64,000 nucleotides of DNA from Polycladidibacter stylochi (GTDB taxonomy: Bacteria > Pseudomonadota > Alphaproteobacteria > Rhizobiales > Stappiaceae), in assembly GCF_001562055.1 (NCBI RefSeq), contig NZ_LLWE01000024.1, positions 124,001-188,000 of the forward strand, written 5' to 3'. The notes under the pieces are model-generated. The model was not told the DNA's origin, made no database searches, and saw only the letters and a list, made by a program, of their open reading frames with translations. The position numbers and the translations under genes were made by a program. Each line of letters begins with the position of its first letter. Within the stretch, counting starts at the first letter, position 1. Positions 36,913 to 45,562 of the stretch are shown here, one piece after another.

Positions 36913-36941
36913 AATGGCGAGGATATTACAACCTCGCCATT
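36913..36941 (-). terminator. Hairpin between phaA and phaB
   Basis: AATGGCGAGG and CCTCGCCATT form a perfect 10-bp stem around a nine-base loop. On the minus strand, the direction of phaA and phaB, it is followed by an AT-rich stretch with four T residues. It should stop some or all transcripts leaving phaA, so phaB probably has its own promoter or lower expression; the extent cannot be read from sequence. Confidence 0.65.
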
Positions 36942-37017
36942 CGTTATTATTTAAGCTTTATTACCTAACATTTTGTAGTACTAAAAATAATGTAGAAGAT
37001 TTAATTGGGTCTTAAGT

Positions 37018-38199
37018 CTAACGTTTAAGACACATAGCAACACCCATGCCACCACCGATGCAAAGTGTCGCTAAACCTTTTTTCGCCTGACGTCGTTTCA
37101 TCTCGTGCAACAAAGTCACTAAAACACGTGCCCCAGAAGCACCAATTGGGTGACCAAGCGCAATCGCACCGCCATTCACATTCACTTTTTCAGGATCAAG
37201 GCCAAGACCTTGGTTCACTGCAATTGCCTGTGCCGCAAAAGCCTCATTTGCTTCAACAAGGTCCAGCTCGTCAGCTGACCAGCCTGCCTTCTGCAAAGCT
37301 TTTTGCGAAGCAGGAATAGGACCGGTTCCCATGATAGCAGGGTCCACACCCGCTGTAGCCCAAGAGGCAATAGTCGCCAATGGCTCAAGGCCCCGCTTGT
37401 CAGCCTCTTGCCGCGACATCAGCACAATCGCTGCTGCACCATCGTTGATTCCAGATGCATTGGCAGCGGTAACAGAACCCTCTTTCGCAAAAGCAGGCCG
37501 AAGCTTCGCCATACTGTCCACTGTGGCACCATGACGAATATATTCATCATCTTCAACAACGCGCTCTTTACGTCGTTCCACAACCGTTACAGGGGTAATT
37601 TCATCCTTAAAACGACCAGCCTTTTGAGCAGCTTCCGCTTTGTTTTGTGAGGCAACAGCAAATTCGTCTTGCATCTCACGGCTAATCTGAAACTTTTCAG
37701 CAACATTTTCAGCTGTTTGCCCCATATGATACCCGTTAAAGGCATCCCATAGGCCATCTTTAATCATGGAATCGACCATCTTGTAGTCGCCCATTTTCAC
37801 ACCGGCGCGTAAATGCTGGCAGTGCACAGACAAAGACATGTTCTCTTGGCCACCAGCAACAATAATATCAGCATCGCCAGTTTGAATTTGCTGCATCCCC
37901 ATAGCAACAGTACGCAAACCAGAACCACAAACCTGGTTTATAAGCATGGCTGTCGAGCTATCGGCAAGCCCAGCATTTCTTGCAGCAATACGGGCAGGGT
38001 TTTGCCCTTGACCTGCGGTCAATACTTGACCAAAAATCACTTCATCCACATCATCCGCAGCAACGTTTGCTTGCTCAAGGGCAGATTTAATAACTGTAGT
38101 ACCAAGGTCATGTGCCGGTGTATTGGCAAACGAGCCATTAAAAGACCCGATTGGCGTACGTGTGGCACTTACAATAACAATTTCATTTGCTGAACTCAT
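37018..38199 (-). CDS. phaA: Acetyl-CoA acetyltransferase PhaA
   Basis: Biosynthetic thiolase that condenses two acetyl-CoA into acetoacetyl-CoA. 393 residues, the usual size. Nucleophilic C91 in NQVCGSGLR, then the histidine of [10 protein letters not shown] near 349 and the second cysteine in LCIGGGMG near 379. The start is the ATG at 38199 with GGGAG six bases upstream; the frame is open ten codons further but without family sequence. It is divergent from phaR, separated by 273 bases that should hold both promoters. PhaR may bind there. Confidence 0.95.
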   Translation of the reverse strand: MSSANEIVIVSATRTPIGSFNGSFANTPAHDLGTTVIKSALEQANVAADDVDEVIFGQVLTAGQGQNPARIAARNAGLADSSTAMLINQVCGSGLRTVAMGMQQIQTGDADIIVAGGQENMSLSVHCQHLRAGVKMGDYKMVDSMIKDGLWDAFNGYHMGQTAENVAEKFQISREMQDEFAVASQNKAEAAQKAGRFKDEITPVTVVERRKERVVEDDEYIRHGATVDSMAKLRPAFAKEGSVTAANASGINDGAAAIVLMSRQEADKRGLEPLATIASWATAGVDPAIMGTGPIPASQKALQKAGWSADELDLVEANEAFAAQAIAVNQGLGLDPEKVNVNGGAIALGHPIGASGARVLVTLLHEMKRRQAKKGLATLCIGGGMGVAMCLKR

Positions 38200-38472
38200 G
38201 AATGGCTCCCTGCCAATTGGTGCGGACAAGCACTTAAATGCATGATTGTAAGATATAGGTAATGGTCCGCGCGTAACTTTACGTGTGAAAGACTATTCAC
38301 TTTTAGGCGCATATTGCCAGTTAAATATTCATTTTTCGCATACGACAATAGTCGGTTCATAAAACTTTCGCTATTGTGGGTTGCTAGCACTACAGCTTCT
38401 TCTAAGCTTGACAGTGCATACAAACAAAGCTTGGTATAACTTAGTGCAATGCTGCAAAAGAAGGTACAAACA

Positions 38473-39066
38473 ATGGTCGCCGAAAAAGAAGCTATCGTAA
38501 TTAAGAAATATGCCAACCGACGGCTTTATAATACCGGCACCAGTGCCTACGTGACCTTGGAAGACCTTGCACTTATGGTAAAGGCCGAAGAAGATTTTGT
38601 TGTTGTCGATGCCAAAACAGGCGAAGACCTCACCCGCACAGTGCTAACCCAGATAATTGTCGAGCAAGAAAGTAAAGGCCAAAACCTCTTGCCTGTTACC
38701 TTTTTGCGCCAGCTTATTCGTTTCTACGGCGATTCAATGCAAAATCTGGTGCCCAGTTATCTGGAATATTCCATGGCTTCGCTCACCAAGGAGCAAGAGC
38801 GCATGCGCGAACAAATATCGCATCAAATTGGCAGCTCGGCTTTTGAAATGATGGAAGACCACGTAAAACGCAATACCGAAATGTTTAACAAGGCCATGAA
38901 CATGTTTGTGCCGCTTTCTACAGAACAAGAAAGCAGCGAACCCAAAACTGCAGCACAGCCCACCAATACACAAAAGCAACCGCAATCTGGCGAGTTGGAC
39001 GAGCTCAAACAGCAACTAGCAAAAATGCAAAAGCAAATTAGCGATCTGGCCAATAAGGGCTCTTAA
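38473..39066 (+). CDS. phaR: Polyhydroxyalkanoate synthesis repressor PhaR
   Basis: DNA-binding regulator that represses phasin and other PHA genes and is released by binding to the polymer. 197 residues with the conserved N-terminus VIKKYANRRLYNTGTSAYVTLEDLA (DNA-binding domain) and the SNLVPSYLEYSM-like PHB-accumulation segment. The C-terminus is a polar helical tail ending DELKQQLAKMQKQI, likely coiled coil. Start chosen at the ATG at 38473 with GAAGG eight bases upstream; an ATG eight codons earlier has none. Divergent from phaA, which supports a role in regulating this locus. Confidence 0.92.
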   Translation: MVAEKEAIVIKKYANRRLYNTGTSAYVTLEDLALMVKAEEDFVVVDAKTGEDLTRTVLTQIIVEQESKGQNLLPVTFLRQLIRFYGDSMQNLVPSYLEYSMASLTKEQERMREQISHQIGSSAFEMMEDHVKRNTEMFNKAMNMFVPLSTEQESSEPKTAAQPTNTQKQPQSGELDELKQQLAKMQKQISDLANKGS

Positions 39067-39103
39067 AAGACAAGTCGTATTTTCTAGGCTATTAACGAGT
39101 AAA

Positions 39104-39140
39104 TAAAGCGTATCAACATAAAACCTGCAGATACGCTTTA
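39104..39140. terminator. Bidirectional terminator phaR / TadG-like gene
   Basis: TAAAGCGTATC and GATACGCTTTA form a perfect 11-bp stem with a 15-base loop in the gap between two convergent genes. Both outer ends are AT-rich and give short T-runs on either strand, so it can serve both transcripts. Confidence 0.7.
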
Positions 39141-39178
39141 ATTATATTAACCCAACAAAATACTAAAGAAAAACCAAA

Positions 39179-40624
39179 CTATTTTGCAATGACAATATTA
39201 TCAAATTTCTTAGCAAATTCTTGGAAGATTGAATTTAGCTTCCCACTTTTTGCAACCTTAAAGTACTCTTTACTTGTTACGCATTTACGTAAAATCTTAC
39301 CTGTTTGAGTGTTAGAAACATCTTGACCACTAGTCATAAAAACAGCTGCAATCACGACACCCTTTTTCTTTAATTCATTGCAGTATGCTAATGAATACTT
39401 GCTATTTAATGTCGAGTTGAACCTTTCATTTGAATCCCATTTATATTTACCATGACCATATTTTATATTTTCAAATCCGGTATTAAATTGGCCATCTGTC
39501 ATTAGTAAAAGAAATTTCTGATTTGATCCATCATCATACTTTTTAGCCTTGCTTTCTTTCCAAAAGTCATTCCACTCTGGCGAAAGTGCGTACATACCCC
39601 AAGAGATTGCAGCCATCCCGTTTGTTGTGCCTCTCGTTTTAAACTTCGATATAGCACCAATCAGCTTTGACTTATCATTAGTTAATGGGACAAGCGGTGA
39701 ATAATATGGGCAGTCATTCGTTCCTGCGTAAATCTTTAAAACCTTATTTTTCTTATCTTCACTCAACATATAATCGTCAGGTATATATGGTTGCCTTCTG
39801 AATTCATTACCCTTCTTTCTTATACGGTTTGTCATACAAAAGTGATTATTGTAAGGTTTTTTATTTACAGTACTATTTTCAAATCCGTTAAATACAGGGG
39901 TTTCAAATTTCACTTTTTTCTTTTTATTACCCCCCTTCTTTTCCACCTCTGTTTCTTCATAACTAATGTTTGTGTCATCAAGGTTTATTGCTGTACCTTC
40001 TGAGTAAGGAATTAGAGAAATCATTGCATTATACTTGGCTGTATCTTCAGTTGGAAAGAAGTAGTTAATAAATCCTTCTGATGCCGTTTTCAATTCCTTA
40101 AGTCGAGTACCGTAATTCATTGAATCTGTAAGGTCCAAAACCATGGCAATTTCGATTTCCTTAGTACCGTAACCCACCTCAGTAGAGCTACCAACATCTA
40201 AGTTCGAAAAGGAATCATCCTCACTCCAAACTTGAAGCAACCTAATGAAACTAGTCGGTACCTCAGCACTTGCCACAGCATTAATTCTGCTTGTTTTTTG
40301 ATTTATTGTTATATTACTTACATCAAATATTATTTTTACATCCGCATAAGATGCTCGCCGCATATTACTATTGAACAAACTCACCAACGTATCTTTGGCA
40401 TCATCTTCGCTAATCTTGGTTTTGGTAAGCTGGCTGGCAACGGCCAAAGCTGCATTATCAAGCGCACGGCTCATTGCCCTTTTAGTATTTATTGCCCGCC
40501 CAAAATCTATTGCAGCGCCTGCCAGTACAATCAGCACAACCATAAGCAATGCAGTAATAATAGCAATAACGCCCGAACGGTCAGCGCCAAACTTAAATAG
40601 CTTTTGGTGAATTCTTTCAAGCAT
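39179..40624 (-). CDS. TadG-like pilus assembly protein with VWA domain
   Basis: 481-residue protein with a TadE/TadG-type membrane anchor (about 18-42, IITALLMVVLIVLAGAAIDF) followed by a von Willebrand A domain. The MIDAS residues are D164-L-T-D-S168 and LLMTDG near 380. A lysine-rich insert (KKGGNKKKKVK) lies inside the VWA domain. In other bacteria such proteins belong to Flp/Tad pili, but no other tad gene is nearby. The body of the gene is far more AT-rich than its neighbours, while the anchor part is not, which suggests acquisition or recombination. Several adjacent cysteines might form disulfides outside the cell. Confidence 0.75.
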   Translation of the reverse strand: MLERIHQKLFKFGADRSGVIAIITALLMVVLIVLAGAAIDFGRAINTKRAMSRALDNAALAVASQLTKTKISEDDAKDTLVSLFNSNMRRASYADVKIIFDVSNITINQKTSRINAVASAEVPTSFIRLLQVWSEDDSFSNLDVGSSTEVGYGTKEIEIAMVLDLTDSMNYGTRLKELKTASEGFINYFFPTEDTAKYNAMISLIPYSEGTAINLDDTNISYEETEVEKKGGNKKKKVKFETPVFNGFENSTVNKKPYNNHFCMTNRIRKKGNEFRRQPYIPDDYMLSEDKKNKVLKIYAGTNDCPYYSPLVPLTNDKSKLIGAISKFKTRGTTNGMAAISWGMYALSPEWNDFWKESKAKKYDDGSNQKFLLLMTDGQFNTGFENIKYGHGKYKWDSNERFNSTLNSKYSLAYCNELKKKGVVIAAVFMTSGQDVSNTQTGKILRKCVTSKEYFKVAKSGKLNSIFQEFAKKFDNIVIAK

Positions 40625-40853
40625 AACAATAGCTTCCCATTAACTCATGCTTGTAATTAATAGCAATATTGTTATCAGTGGGCTTTGAATTTCCAATGAA
40701 TAAAATTACAGTTAAACTATTGGTTAATTTTAAATAAACCTGCTTATTTCCAGTAAAATATTTGTTCTGATTTTGCCAAATAGGTTGAAATAGCTTTTCA
40801 AAACGAGAAATTAACTTAGCTGCTTTCACTCAATCGCTTTTGCTGCATTGGCC

Positions 40854-41501
40854 CTAGCTTAGTAACTTCACACCGCCGCGCCGCAACTCAACAAGTCCTT
40901 TTCGCTGTAAATCCTTTAAAAGCCGTGTCACTACTTCTCTGGCCGTTCCAAGCTCAACAGCAAGTTGCTGGTGTGTTAACACAACCTCTTTTTCATCATT
41001 GGCCAAGTCACGCAGTTTTTGTAATAACCGCTGATCCATACGTTTAAACGCAACCTCTTCAATAATTAGCAGCAGCTCGGTAATGCGCTTGGCGTAGTCT
41101 TTAAAAACAAAAGATCGAAAAGCGGCTGAGCACCCCAACAGCATCTCAAAACATCCATGGGGTATAACAACACAGCGCACTTCACTCTCGGTTCTGGCTT
41201 CGGCGCTATATGTCTCTCCAGAAAGCAGGCAAGAAGTCGTTAAAATGCAGCTTTCTCCTTTGGCCAGACGGTACAAAACAATTTCCCGACCGCTTTCGGT
41301 TATTTGCTGCACGCGCACTCTTCCACTCAGTACCATCACCAAACCTGGCGGGGTATCTCCTGGCGAAAACACAGGTGCATCATATGGCAGCTCCATAAAT
41401 TGTGCTGCCTGCAAAAGCTGCTCTTTATCGGTTACGCTTAAACTATCCAAAACAGCAGCATCGTCCAGCCACATCGCGCCCCGATTATCCATCATAAACA
41501 T
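40854..41501 (-). CDS. Crp/Fnr family transcription regulator
   Basis: 215-residue regulator with a cyclic-nucleotide-type beta barrel (about 15-130) and a C-terminal helix-turn-helix (THQQLAVELGTAREVVTRLL, about 172-191). The family sequence GREIVLYRLAKGESCILTTSCLL in the barrel resembles regulators of the FNR/NnrR-like or yeaM-like groups. It has four cysteines, but not the spaced N-terminal set of an iron-sulfur FNR, so it is probably not an oxygen sensor of that type. Its target is unknown. It lies in the same direction as the TadG-like gene, 229 bases upstream. Confidence 0.85.
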   Translation of the reverse strand: MFMMDNRGAMWLDDAAVLDSLSVTDKEQLLQAAQFMELPYDAPVFSPGDTPPGLVMVLSGRVRVQQITESGREIVLYRLAKGESCILTTSCLLSGETYSAEARTESEVRCVVIPHGCFEMLLGCSAAFRSFVFKDYAKRITELLLIIEEVAFKRMDQRLLQKLRDLANDEKEVVLTHQQLAVELGTAREVVTRLLKDLQRKGLVELRRGGVKLLS

Positions 41502-41559
41502 CCGTACAAGGGTAGGGCGTAGCGTTAAATCAACTTACACCCGTCTAGGCTGATAAATA

Positions 41560-42447
41560 TTAAACAACAACAATTCCGGAATGCTTGGCATGGTTTTCCG
41601 GCTCCACGTGTATGCTCACACGCGCTCCCGGCATTTCCTTGGCAATACCGTCCTCAATACGATCACATATCACATGCGCATCCGCAACACTCATTTCACC
41701 GGGTACAACCAAATGGAAATCAACAAACGTCACATGTCCCGCATGGCGTGTGCGTAAATCATGCGCTTCTAGCGCGCCATCGCCATATTTGGAAATGAGT
41801 GATTTTAAAGCTTCCTGCTCTTCCTCTGGGGCGGCTTCATCCATTAAACCGGCAACAGAATCTTTCACAAGCTTCCACCCTGACCACAAAATGTTGATAG
41901 CGACCAGCGCTGCAATAGCCGGATCCAGCAGCGTCATACCGGTTAAGTACACGCCAATAAAGCCCAGTACCACGCCGACAGAGGTGTAAACATCAGTCAT
42001 GATATGCTTGCTGTCTGCCACCAGAGCAGGCGAGCGGTTCGCTCTCCCAACCCGCATCAAAGCCACAGCCCAAAGCCCGTTAATAAGCGAAGAGCCAAGG
42101 TTAAGCAGTATACCTCCAACAGAGTAGGAAAGCTCATAGGATTGTGTAAAGCCTTTATAGGCACGAAATAAAATAACAACTGCCGCCAAAACAATCATCA
42201 CCCCTTCAAAAACAGAGGCAAAATACTCCACCTTGTAGTGGCCATACTGGTGGTTTTGGTCCGCCGGTTTTTGCGACATATAAAGCGCACCAGCTGCAGC
42301 CAGTGCTGTCGCAATATTCACTGTGCTTTCCAAAGCGTCCGAATAAAACGCAATAGAGCCGGTATAAAGATAGGCAAGTGACTTAATGCTCAAAACAATT
42401 ATGCCAACAACAATACTGCCGAGCGCAAATTGCATGCTCTTGCTCAT
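41560..42447 (-). CDS. Cation diffusion facilitator family transporter
   Basis: Proton-coupled divalent metal exporter of 295 residues with six helices and a cytoplasmic C-terminal domain. Metal-site motifs are YSDALES in helix 2 and HQYGHYKVEYFAS in helix 3, plus LVADSKHIMTDVY in helix 5. The C-terminal domain has HDLRTRHAGHVTFVDFHLVVP, the histidine-containing dimer fold. I chose the ATG at 42447 with AGGTGG upstream. A perfect 16-base palindrome lies 41 bases before it, a possible operator for a metal-sensing regulator. The metal itself cannot be predicted (zinc, iron or manganese are all possible). Confidence 0.87.
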   Translation of the reverse strand: MSKSMQFALGSIVVGIIVLSIKSLAYLYTGSIAFYSDALESTVNIATALAAAGALYMSQKPADQNHQYGHYKVEYFASVFEGVMIVLAAVVILFRAYKGFTQSYELSYSVGGILLNLGSSLINGLWAVALMRVGRANRSPALVADSKHIMTDVYTSVGVVLGFIGVYLTGMTLLDPAIAALVAINILWSGWKLVKDSVAGLMDEAAPEEEQEALKSLISKYGDGALEAHDLRTRHAGHVTFVDFHLVVPGEMSVADAHVICDRIEDGIAKEMPGARVSIHVEPENHAKHSGIVVV

Positions 42448-42487
42448 AAAATCCACCTAATTCATAGAACCAACGGGCCGTGCCCCG

Positions 42488-42503
42488 TCAATAGCGCTAT
42501 TGA
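42488..42503. promoter_or_regulatory. Perfect 16-base palindrome upstream of the cation carrier gene
   Basis: TCAATAGCGCTATTGA is a perfect inverted repeat with no spacer, 41 bases before the carrier start. That size and symmetry suit a dimeric repressor. It lies in the presumed promoter region. The regulator is not known; no metalloregulator gene is adjacent. Confidence 0.5.
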
Positions 42504-42516
42504 TACCAGCTTGATA

Positions 42517-42538
42517 GCCCGCAATAACACAGGCGGGC
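42517..42538 (-). terminator. Hairpin downstream of ccmG
   Basis: GCCCGC and GCGGGC pair around a ten-base loop, about 120 bases beyond the ccmG stop on the minus strand. It lacks a T-run. It may end the ccmC-ccmD-ccmG transcript before the cation carrier gene, but the distance and lack of a tail make that uncertain. Confidence 0.35.
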
Positions 42539-42660
42539 CATTTATGTATGGTCGTGCTCATGTTGCACAGGCGCTTCAATCCTGCAAGCAATCATTCATT
42601 CAATTAATAATGGGCAAGCCTAGTACTTATATAAGCCCGCGTTGAAAATCGCAAAACCAA

Positions 42661-43281
42661 CTAGTTCGCGTTAATAATTTTTTCCAGTTCAGGTAGGAAA
42701 ACCTGAGAGTAGTTTGTTTTATTCAATGGTCCAACAAACTTATAGCGTATCATGCCAGCCCTATCGACAATAAAGGTTTCTGGCACACCATAAACACCCC
42801 AATCAATACCAACCCGGCCCTTATCAGCACCTATCAAATCATAGGGGTTCCCCATTTCTTGAAGGAACTGAACTGCCTTTGCCGGAGGGTCTTTATAGTT
42901 TAGCCCAGCAAGCTGTATGCGGTCATCCTTGCCTAGCTTTTTAATAAATGGGTGCTCTGCGCGACAAGGCCCACACCAGGAGGCAAAAACATTGACAACC
43001 GTTACCTTGCCAGCAAAATCATCGCTCGTAAAAGCAGGAACCTGTTTGCCATTTTTCATGGCTCCCACCAGCATTGGCAGCTGAAACTGCGGGGCTTCCT
43101 TGTTAATTAGGGCAGAAGGTAATTTTTGCGGGTCGTGACCGGAAACAAGCCAAAAGCCCATGAGCAAAGCCAAACCACTAAAAACAATGAGTGGTAGCAA
43201 AAAAAGCGGATTTTTACGAATGCTACGCTTTGTAGGCTCGTTTTCTAGCTCATGTGCGCTATTAGCATCATTTTCGGACAT
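42661..43281 (-). CDS. ccmG: Cytochrome c biogenesis thioredoxin CcmG/DsbE
   Basis: Membrane-anchored periplasmic thioredoxin that reduces the heme-binding cysteines of apocytochrome c. 206 residues: an N-terminal helix at about 22-45 (LFLLPLIVFSGLALLMGF) and a thioredoxin fold with active site WCGPC in FASWCGPCRAEH, and the cis-proline segment YGVPETFIVDRAG. ATG at 43281 has AAGAGAAC upstream. It is 21 bases after ccmD in the same direction, the third gene of the ccmC-ccmD-ccmG unit. Confidence 0.93.
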   Translation of the reverse strand: MSENDANSAHELENEPTKRSIRKNPLFLLPLIVFSGLALLMGFWLVSGHDPQKLPSALINKEAPQFQLPMLVGAMKNGKQVPAFTSDDFAGKVTVVNVFASWCGPCRAEHPFIKKLGKDDRIQLAGLNYKDPPAKAVQFLQEMGNPYDLIGADKGRVGIDWGVYGVPETFIVDRAGMIRYKFVGPLNKTNYSQVFLPELEKIINAN

Positions 43282-43302
43282 ATTGTTCTCTTGTTTTATC
43301 TT

Positions 43303-43491
43303 TTACCGGCGTGGTGCATTGGCAGAGCGGCGCTTAATACCGGCTTTTTCCAACTGTTCCAATTCATTATCAAGTTGTTTTTTGTCAGCCTTGATCCACC
43401 ACAACAACATAAGAATTACAAAGGCACTCACCGAGTAGGCTGCAATGATGTAACCTGCATGACGACCAAGGTCGAAACCTAAAAGCTCCAT
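43303..43491 (-). CDS. ccmD: Heme exporter protein CcmD
   Basis: Short membrane peptide of 62 residues with a single helix at about 14-33 (YIIAAYSVSAFVILMLLWW) and a basic cytoplasmic tail with a short coiled-coil. CcmD stabilises the CcmC-CcmE heme transfer complex. The protein is longer than the roughly 45-residue E. coli form. Its start codon overlaps the ccmC stop by one base, so the genes are translationally coupled. Confidence 0.88.
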   Translation of the reverse strand: MELLGFDLGRHAGYIIAAYSVSAFVILMLLWWIKADKKQLDNELEQLEKAGIKRRSANAPRR

Positions 43492-44258
43492 TAGTTCGCC
43501 TCCTGCACACCAGCAAGTTTATTCACAGCCGGGGCGGCACTTGCGCTACGCATACGCATCGCCCGTATTCTGCGCCGGTATATTTCATTACGCATAGCCA
43601 TAAAATGAAGCGTCATTAACAATAGCGTATAAGCAAGCGCCATCATCAGCAGTGGTACGAGTATCGATGTCGTAATTGCCGGGCCATCAGCCTTAAATAC
43701 GCTAGCCGGTTGATGCAGCGTATTCCACCAGTCAACCGAAAACTTGATAATCGGCAGGTTAATTGCCCCGACCAGGGTCAGCACTGCATTGGCTTTACCG
43801 GCTTTTATCGGGTCTTCCACCGTTTGCCAAAGCGCAATAATGCCAAGGTACATAATGAACAATATCAGTACAGATGTCAGCCGCGCATCCCACTCCCACC
43901 AAGTGCCCCACATGGGTTTACCCCAAACAGAACCCGTAAATAGTGCAAGAAAAGCAAAGGCAGCCCCAATAGGCGCAGCCGCTTTTGCCGAAACATCGGC
44001 CAATGGGTGCTTCCAAACCAAAGTACCAATAGAGGAGGCCGCCATCATGGAATAGCAGAACATGGCAAGCCATGCAGCCGGTACATGCACATACATTATG
44101 CGCACAGTATTACCCATTTGGTAGTCTTGTGGAGCAGTAAAGAACGCCATGTAGAGCCCGAGGGCAAAAGCTATCAGCGTAGCACCCACAAGCCATGGCA
44201 GAACACGCTGAACAAGGCTCAGGAAACGAGTTGGATTTGCAAGATCAAATAGTGTCAT
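43491..44258 (-). CDS. ccmC: Heme-handling protein CcmC
   Basis: Inner-membrane protein of 255 residues that loads heme on CcmE. Six hydrophobic helices and the tryptophan-rich heme-handling signature GTWWEWDARL are visible, with the two flanking heme-ligand histidines expected at the ends of helices (for example YVHVPAAW near 56). ATG at 44258 has no strong ribosome site. It heads the ccmC-ccmD-ccmG unit. The partner genes ccmA and ccmB lie 1.5 kb away across the ohrR/ohr insertion, and ccmE, ccmF and ccmH are not in this window. Confidence 0.93.
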   Translation of the reverse strand: MTLFDLANPTRFLSLVQRVLPWLVGATLIAFALGLYMAFFTAPQDYQMGNTVRIMYVHVPAAWLAMFCYSMMAASSIGTLVWKHPLADVSAKAAAPIGAAFAFLALFTGSVWGKPMWGTWWEWDARLTSVLILFIMYLGIIALWQTVEDPIKAGKANAVLTLVGAINLPIIKFSVDWWNTLHQPASVFKADGPAITTSILVPLLMMALAYTLLLMTLHFMAMRNEIYRRRIRAMRMRSASAAPAVNKLAGVQEAN

Positions 44259-44539
44259 AGAATCATTCTAATCTCTAGCTCGGGTCGCATCAATGCTTAC
44301 TTAGCTTGTTGATGCTGAACTGGCGTTGATTATCCGCAATGCTACGTGAAAAACTATACACCATGTCAAAACATCAAGTGTTTTTTCAGCTCTAGCCGGT
44401 TGTCAGGCACTAGCTAAAACTAAGCCGACATTTTAAGTATGCCTTATATCTATTATTAAGGCCATTTAACGGCAATGCTTCAAATATATATAACTCTAAT
44501 AATTTCTCCTAACAATTACAAGTAATTAGAAATTAGAAT

Positions 44540-45010
44540 TTACTTAGTTTGCAATTTTACTTTCAAATTGTCACGCAATTGTCGAATATCATCACCCAGT
44601 TGTTGCGCCGCTTTTTCGCTTAGGCCTGTTGTTTCAAAAACACACCCAACCATCTCGTCTATTTTGGGCAAAAGGGTGCGCCCTTTATCGCTCAACTCAA
44701 TGCGCACCAGTCTTTCGTCTTTTTCATCTCTACGCCTCACCACAATCTCCGCTTTTTCCAAGCGTTTTAGCAACGGTGTTAAGGTGCTGCTTTCCAGTTG
44801 CAGCTTATGGCCAATTTCACGAACCGTAATATTATCGCTCTCTCGCAAAACAACCAGCACCAAAAACTGCGGATATGTTAAACCAAGTGCATCCAAATGC
44901 GGTTTATAAACACGGTTCATCATGTGCGTTGCCGAGTACAGTGCAAAGCATAAATGCTCATGCAAACCCACTATTTTGGGCTCTTTAGCCACATCAAAGA
45001 TATCACTCAT
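44540..45010 (-). CDS. ohrR: Organic hydroperoxide sensor OhrR (MarR family)
   Basis: MarR-family repressor of 156 residues. The peroxide-sensing C21 sits in HEHLCFALYSATHMMNR, and a second cysteine C123 in EMVGCVFETTG matches the two-cysteine class (Xanthomonas OhrR C22 and C127). The winged helix is seen in TVREIGHKLQLESSTLTPLLKRL, with the wing RRRDEKDERLVR. Start ATG at 45010 has AAAGGAG six bases upstream; a further-upstream frame is not needed. ohr is divergent, 129 bases away, the standard arrangement in which oxidised OhrR releases the ohr promoter. Confidence 0.94.
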   Translation of the reverse strand: MSDIFDVAKEPKIVGLHEHLCFALYSATHMMNRVYKPHLDALGLTYPQFLVLVVLRESDNITVREIGHKLQLESSTLTPLLKRLEKAEIVVRRRDEKDERLVRIELSDKGRTLLPKIDEMVGCVFETTGLSEKAAQQLGDDIRQLRDNLKVKLQTK

Positions 45011-45139
45011 TCCTACTCCTTTAATCCAACTCCATAATAATTTGCGCACGACTAATTGTCTAGCGATTGACATTTTTTAATTACTGCACTACTCATTATC
45101 GCGCGATTTAATTTTCCCCAAAACCGAAAGGCTTCAATT
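45011..45139. promoter_or_regulatory. ohrR/ohr divergent promoter region
   Basis: The 129-base gap contains a full consensus -35, TTGACA, at 45067-45072 pointing toward ohr, and an AT-rich ATTACTGCACTACTCATTAT after it; the -10 is uncertain (TACTCA at 17 bases or CATTAT at 21). OhrR operators normally overlap this place, but I could not identify a convincing dyad, so only the region is claimed. Confidence 0.4.
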
Positions 45140-45562
45140 ATGTCTGTTCTCTATCAAACCTCAGCAAAAACAATTGGTGGCCGCGATGGCCGTGTTAAGA
45201 GCGACGATGGTGCGTTGGATGTTGCGCTCTCCATGCCAAAAGCACTTGGCGGCCAAGGGGGCACCGCAACAAATCCAGAGCAACTATTTGCAGCCGGTTA
45301 CGCAGCGTGTTTTTTAAGTGCAACAAAACTAATCGCCGGTAAGAGTGATTTATCACTACCAGATGATGCAAGTGTCGAGGCCACAGTCGGCATTGGCCCA
45401 AATGAGAGCGGCGGCTTTAAATTAGAAATTTCATTGGACGTCCATTTACCGGGGCTGGATAAAGACCTGGCACAAAAACTGGTGGATACGGCACATCAGG
45501 TTTGCCCGTATTCCAATGCCACCCGAGGTAATATTGACGTTAAAATCGCGGTGAATACCTAG
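45140..45562 (+). CDS. ohr: Organic hydroperoxide resistance protein Ohr
   Basis: OsmC-fold thiol peroxidase of 140 residues that reduces organic hydroperoxides with lipoyl groups. Catalytic C57 in GYAACFLSAT and C122 in HQVCPYSNATRGN, with the supporting R15 and E48 positions in the expected segments (GGRDG, NPEQLF). Length is normal. ATG at 45140 has GAAAGG upstream. It is divergent from ohrR and followed by a triple-hairpin repeat element. The pair lies between ccmC and ccmB. Confidence 0.95.
   Translation: MSVLYQTSAKTIGGRDGRVKSDDGALDVALSMPKALGGQGGTATNPEQLFAAGYAACFLSATKLIAGKSDLSLPDDASVEATVGIGPNESGGFKLEISLDVHLPGLDKDLAQKLVDTAHQVCPYSNATRGNIDVKIAVNT

Noticed and set aside
40617-40829. Open frame of 70 codons between the Crp/Fnr gene and the TadG-like gene
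   Set aside because: GTG start without a ribosome site, overlaps the TadG-like start, and the product shows no recognisable feature.
44341-44400. AAAACA/TGTTTT hairpin near the ccmC promoter
   Set aside because: The stem is only six A-T-rich pairs and no gene ends there, so chance is the simpler explanation.
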